Shown in pieces: positions 1-11,100 of a stretch of DNA of 64,000 bases; the first letter of the stretch is position 1, and each line of letters opens with the position of its first letter. The DNA lies in NCBI GenBank assembly GCA_019828595.1, contig JAHQRK010000009.1, forward strand, positions 1,302,001 to 1,366,000. Direction: 5' to 3'. The position numbers and the translations under genes are program-made. The notes beneath the pieces are model-generated. The model was given only the letters and a program-made list of their open reading frames with translations. It was not told the DNA's origin and did no database searches. This DNA comes from Aphanomyces cochlioides. Its lineage: Eukaryota; Oomycota; Saprolegniomycetes; Saprolegniales; Verrucalvaceae.

Positions 1-101
1 CGATCAACTCAAGGAGAATCAATCTTTCATTAAATGAGTTATGATCTCTGCAATTACACAAATCAAATGTAAACTTCATTCATCGACGTGTAGGCCAAAA
101 T

Positions 102-1412
102 CTAGTAGTCACCGCCGAGTTCAGACACACCTTTTTGTAGACGAAGGCGTCTATTGTTGCGATATTGAGATTGGGATAAGCGTCGCTTGCGAATAATATC
201 CTCACTGATGGCCACGAGTTTGTTGCAACGCCGATGATAGTCATCTTCGTCATCTTGACGAAGAGGATTGGACTTGATATGGGCATTTGTCAGAGCAACG
301 CACACTCGAAAAATGCGATCATACAAATTCTCGCTCCAACGGAACTTGTCAGAGCACACGCGCCACAAGCAGCACAAGCGACCAAAATAATTTTCGACAA
401 TGATGCGGTCGCTTGCAATTCGATTGTTGAATTGCTCGTCTTGAAAGGACAGTGGTTGTTGGGGCTTGGCTTTTTTTGGCGTAATTGCACGCACGTGTTG
501 AAGCAGACCTTGGTAGCCTTTGTCAGCCAAAATACACCACTCATCCTCAAATTCATCCAAGTAAGGGCCGTTGTCTTCGACGTTTGCATCGTCCGCAAGT
601 TTTTTCATTTCACGACGATGAAATTCAAGGTTTTCACGAAACATTTGAATGTCGGCCATGGCACCACGGGCATGGTCACTGCAACCAATGGCAAGTCCAT
701 TTGGAAGAACTGACACTTCCACCTTGTATCCATATAATGCATGTTTCTTGCTATAGAAAGCCTTGACTTCAGGCATAGACCCAGATGGTCTATACGATTG
801 TTGAAAGGTAACGTCAACGGCATATCGAGCCGACGGGAAATTGTGAAAAGCTTTGCCAGAGGTCACAATCTTTCGCATACTAAATTTTTTAGCAATCTAT
901 AGATGCATTTTATGAGGCTATAGAATATGGGAGTATTGTACCTCAACTACGTATTTCTCATACAAAATGGGCTCAATCATGTCCAAAAACTTGATGACAA
1001 GTCGTTCAAAAGAAGGCCCCTTGACGTCAAACATGGATCCGAGGAAATCCCATGCGCCACCGTTTTTCAAAACAACCAACATCATAAAGAAGACGTCTTT
1101 GCCGGCGAATGGTGTCCTCGCACCTCGGCCAACATTCCAATTGGTAGTGACATGATGGCGGACAGTAAACCATAATGAATTGAACTCGCGAGGCGAGAAG
1201 TTGGTAGTTTTGAGAATGACTTCTTCTCCGTTCTCGAGATAAGAGTCGTAGATGGGGGTGGGAGTGTCGTCGTCGTTGCGGTGAGTCCTTGGAGTGCTGG
1301 AAAAGCGCTCAAGGTCGGCTTGGTAGGCTTCGTGCTGATTCATGAGAATCATTGCCGACCTCAATGCGGTTGCACTTGAGAAGGCTGGCTGTTGCTGGTT
1401 GTTCGAAGACAT
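102..1412 (-). CDS. PIF/Harbinger-type DDE transposase (DDE_Tnp_4-like)
   Basis: Two exons, 1412-942 and 896-102, join through a 45-nt GT-AG intron to give about 421 residues. The second exon carries the three catalytic landmarks of the Harbinger DDE fold: Asp in YAVDVTF, Asp in ILADKGYQG and Glu in RIIVENYFGRL. The first exon is the usual N-terminal region before the catalytic core. The family moves DNA by cut and paste and normally needs a second Myb-like protein; none is seen here. I found no convincing terminal inverted repeats around the gene, so it may be an element fragment or domesticated. The reading frame is open throughout. Oomycete genomes carry many such genes. Confidence 0.8.
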
Positions 1413-1667
1413 GGCAATTTGGAAATGACTCTGTCATTCTTTCATTTATCTGGTCTTTCTGTATTGATACTCGTCTTCTCCCAACTACAACAATCACCAG
1501 ACAAAACCTGGTCCTTCTTCAACGACTCTGGCTGTACGGAACTTCAATCAATACTGTAGAGATGTGCTATCTGTGTTCTTATGTGCCAGAAAATGTATTT
1601 TCTTGGTCACTTTCAGTTGTGGGTGATATCTGTTTGAGTGAGTGGTAACTGCGACTTAGTTCTATTA

Positions 1668-2294
1668 ACAGTGGTGGAAAGCATCGAGGGGACTTCAACA
1701 AAAAATATCATATTTTAGGTAAGGTGCAACTTTGAACCAAAATATCCAGTTCTGACGTACCTGTGACAGAGTATACGTAGTTAAATATAAATATTCGAAT
1801 GTTATTCATATTTGAAGGCTCAAACGATGGTCCCAAGTCCTTCTTAACCACTTAAGCGGTCAAAAGGCACATGAATATCGTTGTTTATCGGATAAATGCA
1901 TTATCAGTCTTTTTAATTCATGGATATGGAATTGAATAAACGTATTTTATTGCATATCGTTCTCTCAATTATCGTCCATCATTTGCAAAATCAAAATAAT
2001 CGAATATGAGACTGCGATCATCCAACTAATTTTTTTTGAACCTCTTGAAAAATTATGTGATCAGTTTTGTCAAATGATTTCAATTAAACAGGTAATAGAA
2101 TATAAGGATGAAAAATGAATGTCACTCTCGACTTCCTTTCATCGTTTCTTGTAATCTATGTGGTTTTAAAGGATTGTATTCATACAGTCGTTATCATCAG
2201 AAAAAACTGCATAGGAAAACTGTTTTTATTTGTTCCAGAGTGTAATTTATTGGGTCAAAACATAAAAAGTCCCCTCGATGCTTTCCACCACTGT
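1668..2294. mobile_element. Tc1/mariner-type MITE with 28-bp perfect inverted repeats
   Basis: Bases 1668-1695 and 2267-2294 are perfect inverted repeats of 28 bp, starting ACAGTGGTGGAAAG. A CAGTGGTGG start is typical of Tc1-like termini. The 627-bp element is AT-rich and has no long reading frame, so it is non-autonomous. The flanking bases are ta on the left and aa on the right, so the TA target duplication is imperfect. It lies about 85 bp upstream of the thiamine gene. Confidence 0.85.
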
Positions 2295-2343
2295 AAGTTT
2301 TAATCTCCTTTTTCAAAGGTTAACAGAGATAAATCATCGAACT

Positions 2344-2352
2344 GGCCAATCA
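2344..2352 (+). promoter_or_regulatory. CCAAT box upstream of thiE-like gene
   Basis: A GGCCAATCA motif sits about 30 bp before the ATG at 2380. Similar CCAAT/ATTGG boxes occur just upstream of other genes here, for example at 3905-3909 before the minus-strand Cys-rich gene. Promoter function is inferred from position only. Confidence 0.4.
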
Positions 2353-2379
2353 GAAAGCCGACGAGGATAACACTTTATC

Positions 2380-3098
2380 ATGGTGTTGACAAAGTCGCTG
2401 AGGCTTCCATGGCTCTACATGGTCACGCCAAGCGTACCATCGACGAGCAGCCTCGTGGATAAAGTGGAGAAGGCTCTTAAAGGTGGAGTGAACGTGGTCC
2501 AACTGCGCAATAAGATCTACGCTGCTGACTCGGCTGAATTGAAGTCCATGGCGGTGGCACTGCGAGTCCTCACTCGAGCGTACAAAGTTCCGCTCATCAT
2601 CAACGACCATGTATCTCTCGCACTGGAGATAGGAGCCGACGGAGCGCATATTGGACAAGAGGATACGTCTGTCGAAGATGCCAAGGCGATGATCGCATCC
2701 ACTGATTTCATCTTGGGTGTCACAGTTCGTGACGCCATCCAAGCAAACGCTGCTTGCCAAGGTACAAACCTCCTCAAAGATGCATGGCCTATTGACACTT
2801 TTCAGCTGGAGCAACCTACTTAGGCGTTGGTCCAGTGTATGCGTCCAGCACCAAGCAAAACGCCAACGATGGGGTTACGATTGGCTTGGAGGGGCTGCGA
2901 TCGGTTGCGACCGCAGCCCAAGCCTACAATGTTCCCGTTGTCGCAATTGGCGGGATCTCTTTGAACCGCGTCAAAGAATGCATGGAAGCCGAAGCGTCTG
3001 GTGTGGCCGTCGTTGCTGCATTGAGCGATGCCCCCGACATTCACCAAGCAGCATTGGAAATGGCAGAACGCGTCTTTCGTAGCTACATCTTCCATTAA
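2380..3098 (+). CDS. Thiamine-phosphate synthase (ThiE/TenI fold)
   Basis: Exons 2380-2761 and 2806-3098, one 44-nt intron, 224 residues, the usual size of a stand-alone ThiE. It should couple the hydroxymethylpyrimidine and thiazole phosphates to thiamine phosphate. Visible family motifs in order: VVQLRNK near residue 45, a phosphate-binding INDH, ADGAHIGQED, then after the splice GVGPVY followed by SSTK, and VVAIGGI near residue 185 at the end of the TIM barrel. In many eukaryotes ThiE is fused to a kinase; here it is alone. TenI-like regulators share the fold, but the TK and QED motifs favour the enzyme. It ends 15 bp from the convergent Cys-rich gene. Confidence 0.85.
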
Positions 3099-3113
3099 GT
3101 CAATAAGTTGCAA

Positions 3114-3870
3114 TTACGTCTTCACTGGACACGGATCAAATGAACAGCCGAGTTCAACTTTTCGTCGCTGAAACTTGCGCGTGGAGGCACAGAACCGAGC
3201 ATCCGTGGGGCAGGAGAAAGTTTGAGGGCATGGATTGAATGAGCAATTGAGAGCTGCGTTTCGTCCAACGATGGCAGTACTGCCAAGGCATTGGTATGTG
3301 TCATTGCTGCAGATCTACTCAAAATATGAAAGGCTGGTGGTAGTATGACCTTACAGGAGGTGGGCAGGGGTCGAAGTGGCACTGTGCAAGGGGATTTGGA
3401 AGTCGGATTTCGCCACTTGGACAAACGATTGTGTCGTTTGAGCATATCTACAGGCAGAGAGACGTTGCTGCACGCTTCCGAGGTATATATATCATGACGG
3501 GACCTTTGGAATTGAAGTCGGACATGCCTCAAACGAACAGTTGCGCTTTGGGTCTCTCCTGACGATGTCGCCCGTGGAGCAAACAAATAATTGATCTGGT
3601 TCCAAGCACGTCGAGCTCTACATCAAGCTTCAATGGTGTCTGGCCGTCGCATCATCGTACCAGTATCGCGTTTGTATCGTCGTCATTGGACACCCGATCA
3701 CACGCGTAGAACTGGCAATTGTTGTTGGGATCTCGGCCTACGCCACGTCCATCTGGGCATCGATGTAAGTCCTCCACGCAAGCAGCAGCGGCGGCAGCAA
3801 CAGTCGCCGCGAGAATTCGCAGGAAGAGCGCCATTGAAGAAATACCCCATGCGAGAAAGCGTATCTCCAA
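3114..3870 (-). CDS. Secreted cysteine-rich repeat protein, about one repeat per exon
   Basis: Four exons, 3870-3661, 3617-3504, 3447-3355 and 3314-3114, all joined in phase 0 by introns of 40-56 nt, give 205 residues. A hydrophobic Ala-rich leader (best start may be the internal ATG at 3834) ends just before the first Cys, so it is predicted to be secreted. Each exon carries a module built as C-x(6-8)-C-(P)-x-G, V-x-R-(D/N)-P or a relative, then C-x-F-x2-C-P: for example RCPDGRGVGRDP, GDIVRRDPKRNC and CPSGEIRLPNP. The last exon holds one and a half modules. I know this Cys pattern from secreted proteins of stramenopiles, but no function. The 3' end faces the thiamine gene. Confidence 0.75.
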
Positions 3871-3922
3871 AACGAGACCAGTGAAACGGCCGTTACATTT
3901 TCAGCCAATCAAATCGTCGCAT

Positions 3923-4927
3923 TCAAAAGTTTAGCTCGGAAACACACCAAAGGCACATATCAACCCGACGACAACCATGACCACCTACCGAGGTTGAAGC
4001 GGCGTTTCTAGCGCCAGCAGCAGCACCAGCGCCGCCAAAGCGGTCATAGAGAAGATGGAGGCAAGTGCGAGACACAAGGATAGGGATGTGCTACCGCCAG
4101 CAGCTGCAGGGGTGAGTCTCAGGATGAGAAAACGGTTGTAGTTACACAGCACGGTTAAATAGACACTGGACTCACTTGGCGAAGAAATGCCACGAGCTGG
4201 CCAGCAAGTTCGCCGTTGGTACCGTCCAGCGGAGGCATTCGAGTCGTCAGGGCGTTGAATAGATCCCGCTGTATGCTCGTGTCGCGCGGAGGAAGCGAGA
4301 GCAAGAGCCGCAAGAGCAACGTAACGCAGAGACGCTCGCTCGCCATGGACGCACTGTGAAGCAGCCAGTCCAAAAAGATGCGTATCTTGGACTGATAATA
4401 TTCGGTGAGTTTCCGCACCTCGCTCTCCGTCACGCGCTTTGAGTGGAGGGAACGGTCAATGATGTAGCACGTTCGCACTTTATCGCCCATCTAGGCATGC
4501 AGAGTGAGAAGCGCGGATCATAATAAGTGCGTGTACGGTGATTTGATCGGTCATGTGACGCATGTGGATCGCATCGAGGACGCGACAAAATTGCTCAAAC
4601 GAACAACAGCCGTCGTCGCCAACGTATTGGTCGCAGAGATCAACCATGAAGTCGGATATGACCATGTTGTCCGACGATATGCTTGGGTTGATAATCTCTT
4701 CGAAGTTCTGCTGGTTCACGGATCTGCATTCCTACCGCACCGCACCGGCGGGACGAGAGTGAGAAGTGTGAGACGGTATCGTTACGTACTCGATGAGTGA
4801 AGGGATGCACTCCTGACACGTGAATATGAGCCTCGACTAGCTTGAGATGCTGTGCGAGGAGTTCTTGGAACATCCGGTGATGCCAAGTCATCAATTCCTC
4901 GAGCAGTTCCTGGCGTTGAGCTTCCAT
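3923..4927 (-). CDS. Unknown protein with a weak EF-hand-like segment
   Basis: Exons 4927-4790, 4731-4537, 4490-4176 and a last exon that is either 4090-3923 or begins at another acceptor near 4103. The introns of 58 and 46 nt restore frame exactly. The 271-residue product begins with an amphipathic helix (MEAQRQELLEELM), has a segment near residue 85 resembling one EF-hand loop (GDDGCCSFEQF), and continues with helical, Leu-rich sequence that could be an armadillo-like fold. I do not recognise the family. The C-terminus is uncertain because two acceptors give different endings. Confidence 0.55.
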
Positions 4928-5203
4928 GGGTGGAGGCGGCGGCGGTCAATTCAAAACACACTGCAAATTCGAAAATGAATTTAAATGAAGTTTACTTTAT
5001 CAAAAATTTCAAATGAAAGATTTTTGTAATTTGAGATGAAGCTGGACAATTCCAAGTTGTGCGTCTCTTATCAAGATGGAAAAGCAATGGACCGCGTCAA
5101 ACGAGTCCACTGGTAGTCTTCTCTTCACCGCAGCTCATTTCGACATGAGACACCTCTCTTACAACGCTTGACTATCTTGCGATTGTATCGACAATTCACT
5201 TGA

Positions 5204-6161
5204 CTTTTCAGTAGGGTTCGGAAGTATACGAGTATAGTTTGATTCATTATACACGCTATACATATTATACCATGTATAGTGGACGTATATTATACGATGT
5301 ATTGCATTCCATGTTGATCCATTCTGAACCTGGACTGCACACTTAAAAAAGAAAATCCAAGACGTCGTCCACTACACTTTTTAGATGACTTATTGTCGTA
5401 GCAGTTGACTTTCTTTTATACATTGTGATTGGTGTAAATCGACTAGCCTCTCATGCCCATTTTACTTTCTTCGTCACCAGTTCGTCTTAATGCTAGAGGG
5501 GGGTTCTGCTCCCCCACAGCTTCACCATCCTAGACTTTGGGTCCACTGGAGCAAACTCCATACAAGGGAAAGGCCATTGCACTGTGTCAAAGTTGCTCTT
5601 GCTGTGCAAGAATACTAAGGGCCCGTCTGGCAACCGAAAATATTACAATAAATAGGTCCAAAATGCCATTTTGAGGCCAAATTCAATCAAAATATGAACT
5701 TGTTTATCTCCAAGAGTTTTGCACCAAATCCAATATTTTTGGTTGGGATATACTCACTGGAGGCTCCCAAAATGCCATTTTGAATATGCCATAAATCGTT
5801 GATCCCAATATTGCTGAAAATGGCATATTGATTTTGAAATTTTGCCAGACGCACCCTAAGCTATTTCTGGTAAATATTGTGGCTACAAACTCATTGGTGT
5901 GAAGCTCAGTGCTACCTCAGCGCGACTTATTTGCCACTGGTGCGAGATGTACACTGACGACACGAGAACGACCAGCTCTTGTTTAAGGAAGTGCAAGTCG
6001 ATCCTTGCGGGATCCATCGGAGCCGCGGTGGTTAAACGACTCCTCAAAGCAACGCATGCACAGTGTATACTAAATAATGGTTTACAAATTATACGTGTAT
6101 AAAGACGTAAAGTACTCTACCGGTATACACGTTTAAATATAAGGCGAACCCTACTTTTCAG
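5204..6161. mobile_element. Non-autonomous hAT element with 8-bp target duplication
   Basis: The element spans 5212-6153 (942 bp). It is flanked by a perfect 8-bp duplication CTTTTCAG at 5204-5211 and 6154-6161. Its ends are the inverted repeat TAGGGTTCG (5212-5220) and CGAACCCTA (6145-6153). An 8-bp duplication with a TAGGG terminus is the hallmark of hAT transposons. No hAT transposase frame remains; the longest internal frame (5899-6102, 67 codons) has no recognised domain. The perfect duplication suggests a fairly young insertion. Confidence 0.9.
5616..5859. mobile_element. Tourist/Harbinger-like MITE nested in the hAT element
   Basis: Bases 5619-5856 (238 bp) are bounded by inverted termini GGGCCCGTCTGGCA and, on the reverse strand, GGGTGCGTCTGGCA. 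TAA lies directly outside both ends (5616-5618 and 5857-5859). A 3-bp TAA/TTA duplication and G-rich termini are typical of PIF/Harbinger MITEs. It has no coding capacity. Confidence 0.75.
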
Positions 6162-6481
6162 TCAGCCACAAGCGCAGGAACTGTCGTGACTTCAAGGCCA
6201 GTAGATAGCACTTGGCCAGGTACATGTGCGCTGCATTTACATGAAGTTTTGTCCATGTTCCATGTGGATTTTAATGGGCTCTACACCTCGACAACGTAGG
6301 CAAGAAAGTGAAAGACTGAAAGTACGTCGTGAAATTATTCCAAAGACTCCACGATTCATTCTCATGAGGGAACTACAACGGCAAATTTCGTTGACGAGAG
6401 ACAAAAGATCTTGAAGGTGAACAAAACGATTGCAATCTAGTTTGCTAGACATCTACAATTCATCACGGATGGCCACGGAAT
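6162..6481. other. Short interval between hAT element and G6PD-like gene
   Basis: No secure gene. A minus-strand frame of 71 codons (6452-6237) and the following minus-strand stretch down to the hAT site encode plausible helical peptide, but I could not find splice sites joining them into one protein. It may be the 5' part of a small gene broken by the transposon, or chance. Confidence 0.3.
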
Positions 6482-8138
6482 CTACGTCATAGAATTAACT
6501 CTCTGCTTCAATTTCGATTTGCACGCACCATCAACGGACTGTAGAAAATGCAAGTCGCCTAAGGGGTACGTGATCACGTTGTCGCTGGCATCACTCTTGT
6601 CCAAAACAGGCTGCCATAAGCGCCAGCCAAGCAAAATATCATCAAGATGCATAAAATGGCTGGCCCCACTCTTCAGACAAAGTGACAACTTTAGGGCGTA
6701 CCTCGAGTCTCCTCGAATAACTTTCTCAAGCAAAAACGTGTAAGCATCGACTGCTTTCATCGATTCAGGGATCAATCGACGGCCTTCAACCGCATGCAAC
6801 GTCCAGCCAGGTGGAGGATTGACAGCGTCCGCCAAGACATCGCACACTTCAATATATTCGCCATCGGGACCCTAAATTCGCCACTAATCATTTCAAAGTT
6901 TTCATTTTTCGACCTGAATCACAAACACGAGTTGACATGCCGTGCCAAATTGCAATGCGACTCGCACTTCACGGCGCGAGAGTCCCTTTCCTGCGGCCAC
7001 AATCACACTGACGTTTCCATGCTTGTGGCGAAAGCGCATTGTGGCTGCGGTAGCTGTCGTTGTCGTTTTCTTTAACTCGTAATGGACATCTGTCGTGTAG
7101 CCATCGTACTGCCCCAACGTCATCTACAAGCAAAGATACAATAGCGCAACATGAGGCTATTACAACTTGGTCAAAGGTGTAATCCTGAACAAGATCTAAA
7201 CGACGTAGGGCCTAAGAGACATTCAAAACAACGATTTCATGTACCACCCACCGTGGAGGCAGTATCAGGATTGAGAAGACCCCATACGAGGGTCAAGTGG
7301 TTGGCCATGACGTCTCGAAGGATGCCAACACTACGCTTCGTTTAGAGTATTTTTGCTCGAATTGTGCAAACGAATCGAAAAAGCTTGTGCGGCCTGCAAC
7401 GGTGTCGATTTCTTGCATGGTGATCTACATGCCAAGGTCATAAATTCCAAACAAGAGTTGATTCCAGCTTACGTCAATGCTGGATAGAGTCGGCCAAATG
7501 CGATTGTACGCTGCAGTATTGGAGCTAATGAAGGTGCGCAGTCCATGAACGCCACGTTTGCCCAAGTAGTGGTCGATCAAAAAGAGTTCATCGTCGGCAT
7601 AAATTGTACGAAGCGAGACTGCCAACTTTTCCGCACTGTCGAGATCACGTCCGAATGGTTTTTCAACGACGATGCGTATCCACTTGGTCGATGGCGGGCG
7701 CAAATGCACGTGGACCCACCGAGAAATCTACAAGCATGAGCAGCGCTGGTTTATGTTTGCTGGTACCTCTTCAAAGTATGCAGGAGGAACAGCCAAGTAG
7801 ACGACCAGACCAGTGATGGCATCGGCTTCCCATTCACTGCGAGCCGCAAGAGACTTGTAATCTTCTTCACTTCGCAGCTGGACGTAGCGGACATTCAGCG
7901 ACGAGGCGACAGGATGGTTGAGGATCTTCTTTTCCCCTGAAATCTGATCGTCATGACTGCCAGCCCAGAGCTTGAGACCTTGTAGGTCAGTTTCGCGGCT
8001 AATATGCTCAAACGATGGCCAAATGTACTTAAAAGCAAGGTTTCCAGTGCCTCCCACGACTAAAACCTGCGTGTGGGCCGTGGTAATCGAAGCCCATGTG
8101 CACAGCAGTGGCGCAAGTCGCCAGAAGATGACTTCCAT
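6482..8138 (-). CDS. Secretory-pathway glucose-6-phosphate dehydrogenase-like protein
   Basis: Eight exons: 8138-7767, 7727-7473, 7424-7372, 7330-7252, 7211-7167, 7123-6914, 6871-6702, 6659-6482. Seven introns are 39-48 nt. Product 453 residues, slightly shorter than classical G6PD (about 500). It starts with a hydrophobic signal peptide, then VVGGTGNLA, a variant of the NADP-binding GxxGDLA motif, then RIVVEKPFGRDL and the active-site LIDHYLGK. Later come GILRDVMANHLT and the beta-sheet domain segment LGQYDGYT. This layout recalls the dehydrogenase half of ER hexose-6-phosphate dehydrogenase, which feeds NADPH to the ER lumen. The lactonase half is absent. The canonical Arg before IDHY is replaced by Leu, so activity is not certain. 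Confidence 0.8.
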
Positions 8139-8198
8139 GTCAAAAATGGCGTTTTATCCGGCGTCCGGAAAAATGGCCAAATTCCTTTATTCTCCAAA
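8139..8198. promoter_or_regulatory. 60-bp bidirectional promoter, G6PD-like and HECT genes
   Basis: Start codons of the two divergent genes are only 60 bp apart. The gap contains TTATCCGGCGTCCGGAAA, that is two TCCGG cores, a motif that recurs before NAA40 and acetyl-CoA carboxylase. Confidence 0.55.
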
Positions 8199-11100
8199 AT
8201 GTTCCAGAGGGACAACGAGCTCAAGAAAGGCGGACGATCCAAGTCGGCAGTTCTCGAAGAAGCTCGCAAGAAACGCAACGAACGTGAAAAGCAACGGCAT
8301 GCAGAGCATCACGCCATTCTTGTCCAGTCTTTGGTTCGTCGGTTCCTCGTACGCCGCTCTCTGCAAAGACAATTTCGTGAAGATGTCGATCGAAAACTGC
8401 GAGATATTGCAACCTTGCAGCAAGTGCTTCAGAAGAGCTTTGTGATTCCAGTGCCAGTGATCATGCCTATCGTCCACTCACTCCTCTCTGCCGTTAAGTT
8501 GTCATCCAAGCATGAACTCGAAAAGGGGGACAAAGATCGTTTGGCGCAAGTTTTGACGCTGCTTCAATCCAACTGGACACTCTCAGAGGACAATTACACC
8601 ACCGCGTTTGGAAACTTGCCCATCAATACGCTTAAGAAACTCCTCGCGGCTAGTTTTCAAGTATCTACATCACATGCATCGGCACTACAATTCATTGAAA
8701 AGCTCGTCGGATGTAGCAAAGTATGTCGCGATGCTCAAAAGTTGTAAGACTCATGCTGCTTATGTAGACACCATTAAGCCAACACACCGCCATCATGAAA
8801 ATATTAATTCACGACACCCTGCCATACGTTCAGTGCCCATGGTGGCGACAACAACAGACTGAGGTGAGAATATTTACATGGAGTCGCTCATCATGATTAA
8901 AGTTTACTCTCCTCATGCGACAAGCCATGGCTAGCAAAAATTCGGACTCTTGGTGGCGTATTTTATTCCATCTTTTAGAACACGCTTCGGATGAAAATGA
9001 AGCGGCGAAGTTGAGCGCAGCACTTGTTCACAACGTACACATTACCATGTCATGTTGCCACTTATATTGCGCTGTAGATATTGACGATTCCTTCACTGGA
9101 AATGCCATCAGAATGGTTGGCTCATTTGCACCGACAATGGCGTCTCATTCTCCAAACGCGTTTCGATGACCAGGCATGCCCACCGTCCACTGTCACAGGT
9201 ATACCTTGTAGCGTATTTCTCTTGGCAAACGGATTATCGCTTCGACCACAGTAAGTTTACTGCCCGCTTGAACTGTAATAATATTGAACATAAGGATATC
9301 GCAACTCGATACTCTCGTCATGGAACTTGATTGGTTTCGAGAACTATTGCTGAAGCTTCCTGATGAATCATACAGCTCAGAGCCACTCTCGTGGCTTCAT
9401 GTTTCGAGCAGTCACTCAATTCCAGTCGTATTTCCAGCTGAGTTGGTTGCGCAGTTACGTCAAATCTACCAGTACAACTTGGTAGGTTTCTTCAGAAACT
9501 TTACCATTCATTTTTGTGTAGATGCATCAATGGTGTGCCCAATGCTTGGCCGTGAAACTGCAATGTCTGCGCAAGCCTCTTTCCACCACAACTATTGAGC
9601 CTATGTTTCCAAATTCCAGCACTGATGAGGTAGATCTATGGAAGCTATATGCCTTAATGATGAAATAGGAAAAATTTGGGTTTGGATATATTCCACAACA
9701 AGGTGGATTTTCCATTTTACGTCGGATGTGGAAAAAGAAGCCTCAGTGGGCTACAAAGTTGATGAATTTTAATTTGTTCAAAGCACCTGCATCGACGAAG
9801 ATTACAAAACAAATGGCAGCAACACCTGCTGTGGCATCTGGAGAGCCTTTTGAGAAGGAGGCATTCCTGTCTCTTATCCACATGTACGGAGTGTTCTTAT
9901 TCCGGTGGAAACCACACAGCCCAAAGAATACACCAGAAATGCTCAGCCTACTTAGTTTCTACCGAAGTGCTTCTCGTGAATCTCTTGTGACGCTCTTGTG
10001 GCTTTTTTTCCAAGAAAACATTAGTATCGATCGATATGCCGAGGTTTTGTGCAATCCTGCTATCGAACTTATTTGATGGCGTGTCATAGAGTACTTCTCT
10101 GGAACGATGCAGACCAACGGATCCATTTGGCGCCCTCTTGCTTGTACTCTGTGTCACCTACAATAATTTGCTTATTGTTTTGGATGACAATGAGGTATTT
10201 CATTTACATGAGATTCGTAATAATCCTCAATTTATCCATCGTAGATGTATGAGCAATCTTTTCCTCTCCCTCTCATTGAAGTTGAACGTGTCGTGGTGTT
10301 TTTCAAGCAGCTCCTTTATCGACGATACTGGATAAATGGCCATGTGCCAGAAAAGCAGCATCCGTTTGGCGAATATTTAGCAGACTCTGCCACTCGATTA
10401 TTGCAAACATTGTACAACCGTTGCTCCCGTAGGCCCTTTTGTAATGTCACGAGCTGGTAAATACCCCTTCACAGTTTGCATTCAATAATATGATTTAATA
10501 GGATCATCAAAGACTTGGATGGCGACGATATGCTCGAAAGCGTTCTGAATCAAGATCCGAGAGGGGTCTTACTCATGAAACACATGCCGTATTTATTGCC
10601 ATACGCCGATAGAGTTCGATTATTTGAAGCCCTTCTTAAGATGGAACGCGAAGCGTAAGCAATACCTTTGCAGTAGTATTAACCATATTATGGACAGAAA
10701 TCAAGCTCAAAACCGACCTTGTCGAATCGTCATTCGACGAGGTTATGTATTGGAAGACGGAATGATGAAACTCAATACGCTGAGAAAGGACTTGAAAAGA
10801 AAAATTCAAGTACAAGCTCCTTAATTTTGTCAATTAACAATTTGCAATGTGCCTAGGTCCACTTCGTCAATGAAGCCGGCGTAGAAGAAGTTGGAATCGA
10901 TGCAGGTGGCTTGTTTAAAGAATTTTGGACTGAGTTGAGCCAACTTGCATTTGAGCCACATTACGGTACGCTGCTGCTGGGATCGCGTCGTGAAATTATC
11001 ATTGCAGGTTTATTTCAATGCTCAGAGGATCAACTCATGTATCCAAATCCAAACTCATCTGCAATTCACGCGAACGACACAGTCTTGTTTGAATTTCTTG

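Noticed and set aside
3774..3815. CAG/GCC triplet run as a microsatellite or CRISPR-like repeat
   Set aside because: It encodes the Ala-rich core of the signal peptide of the Cys-rich secreted protein.
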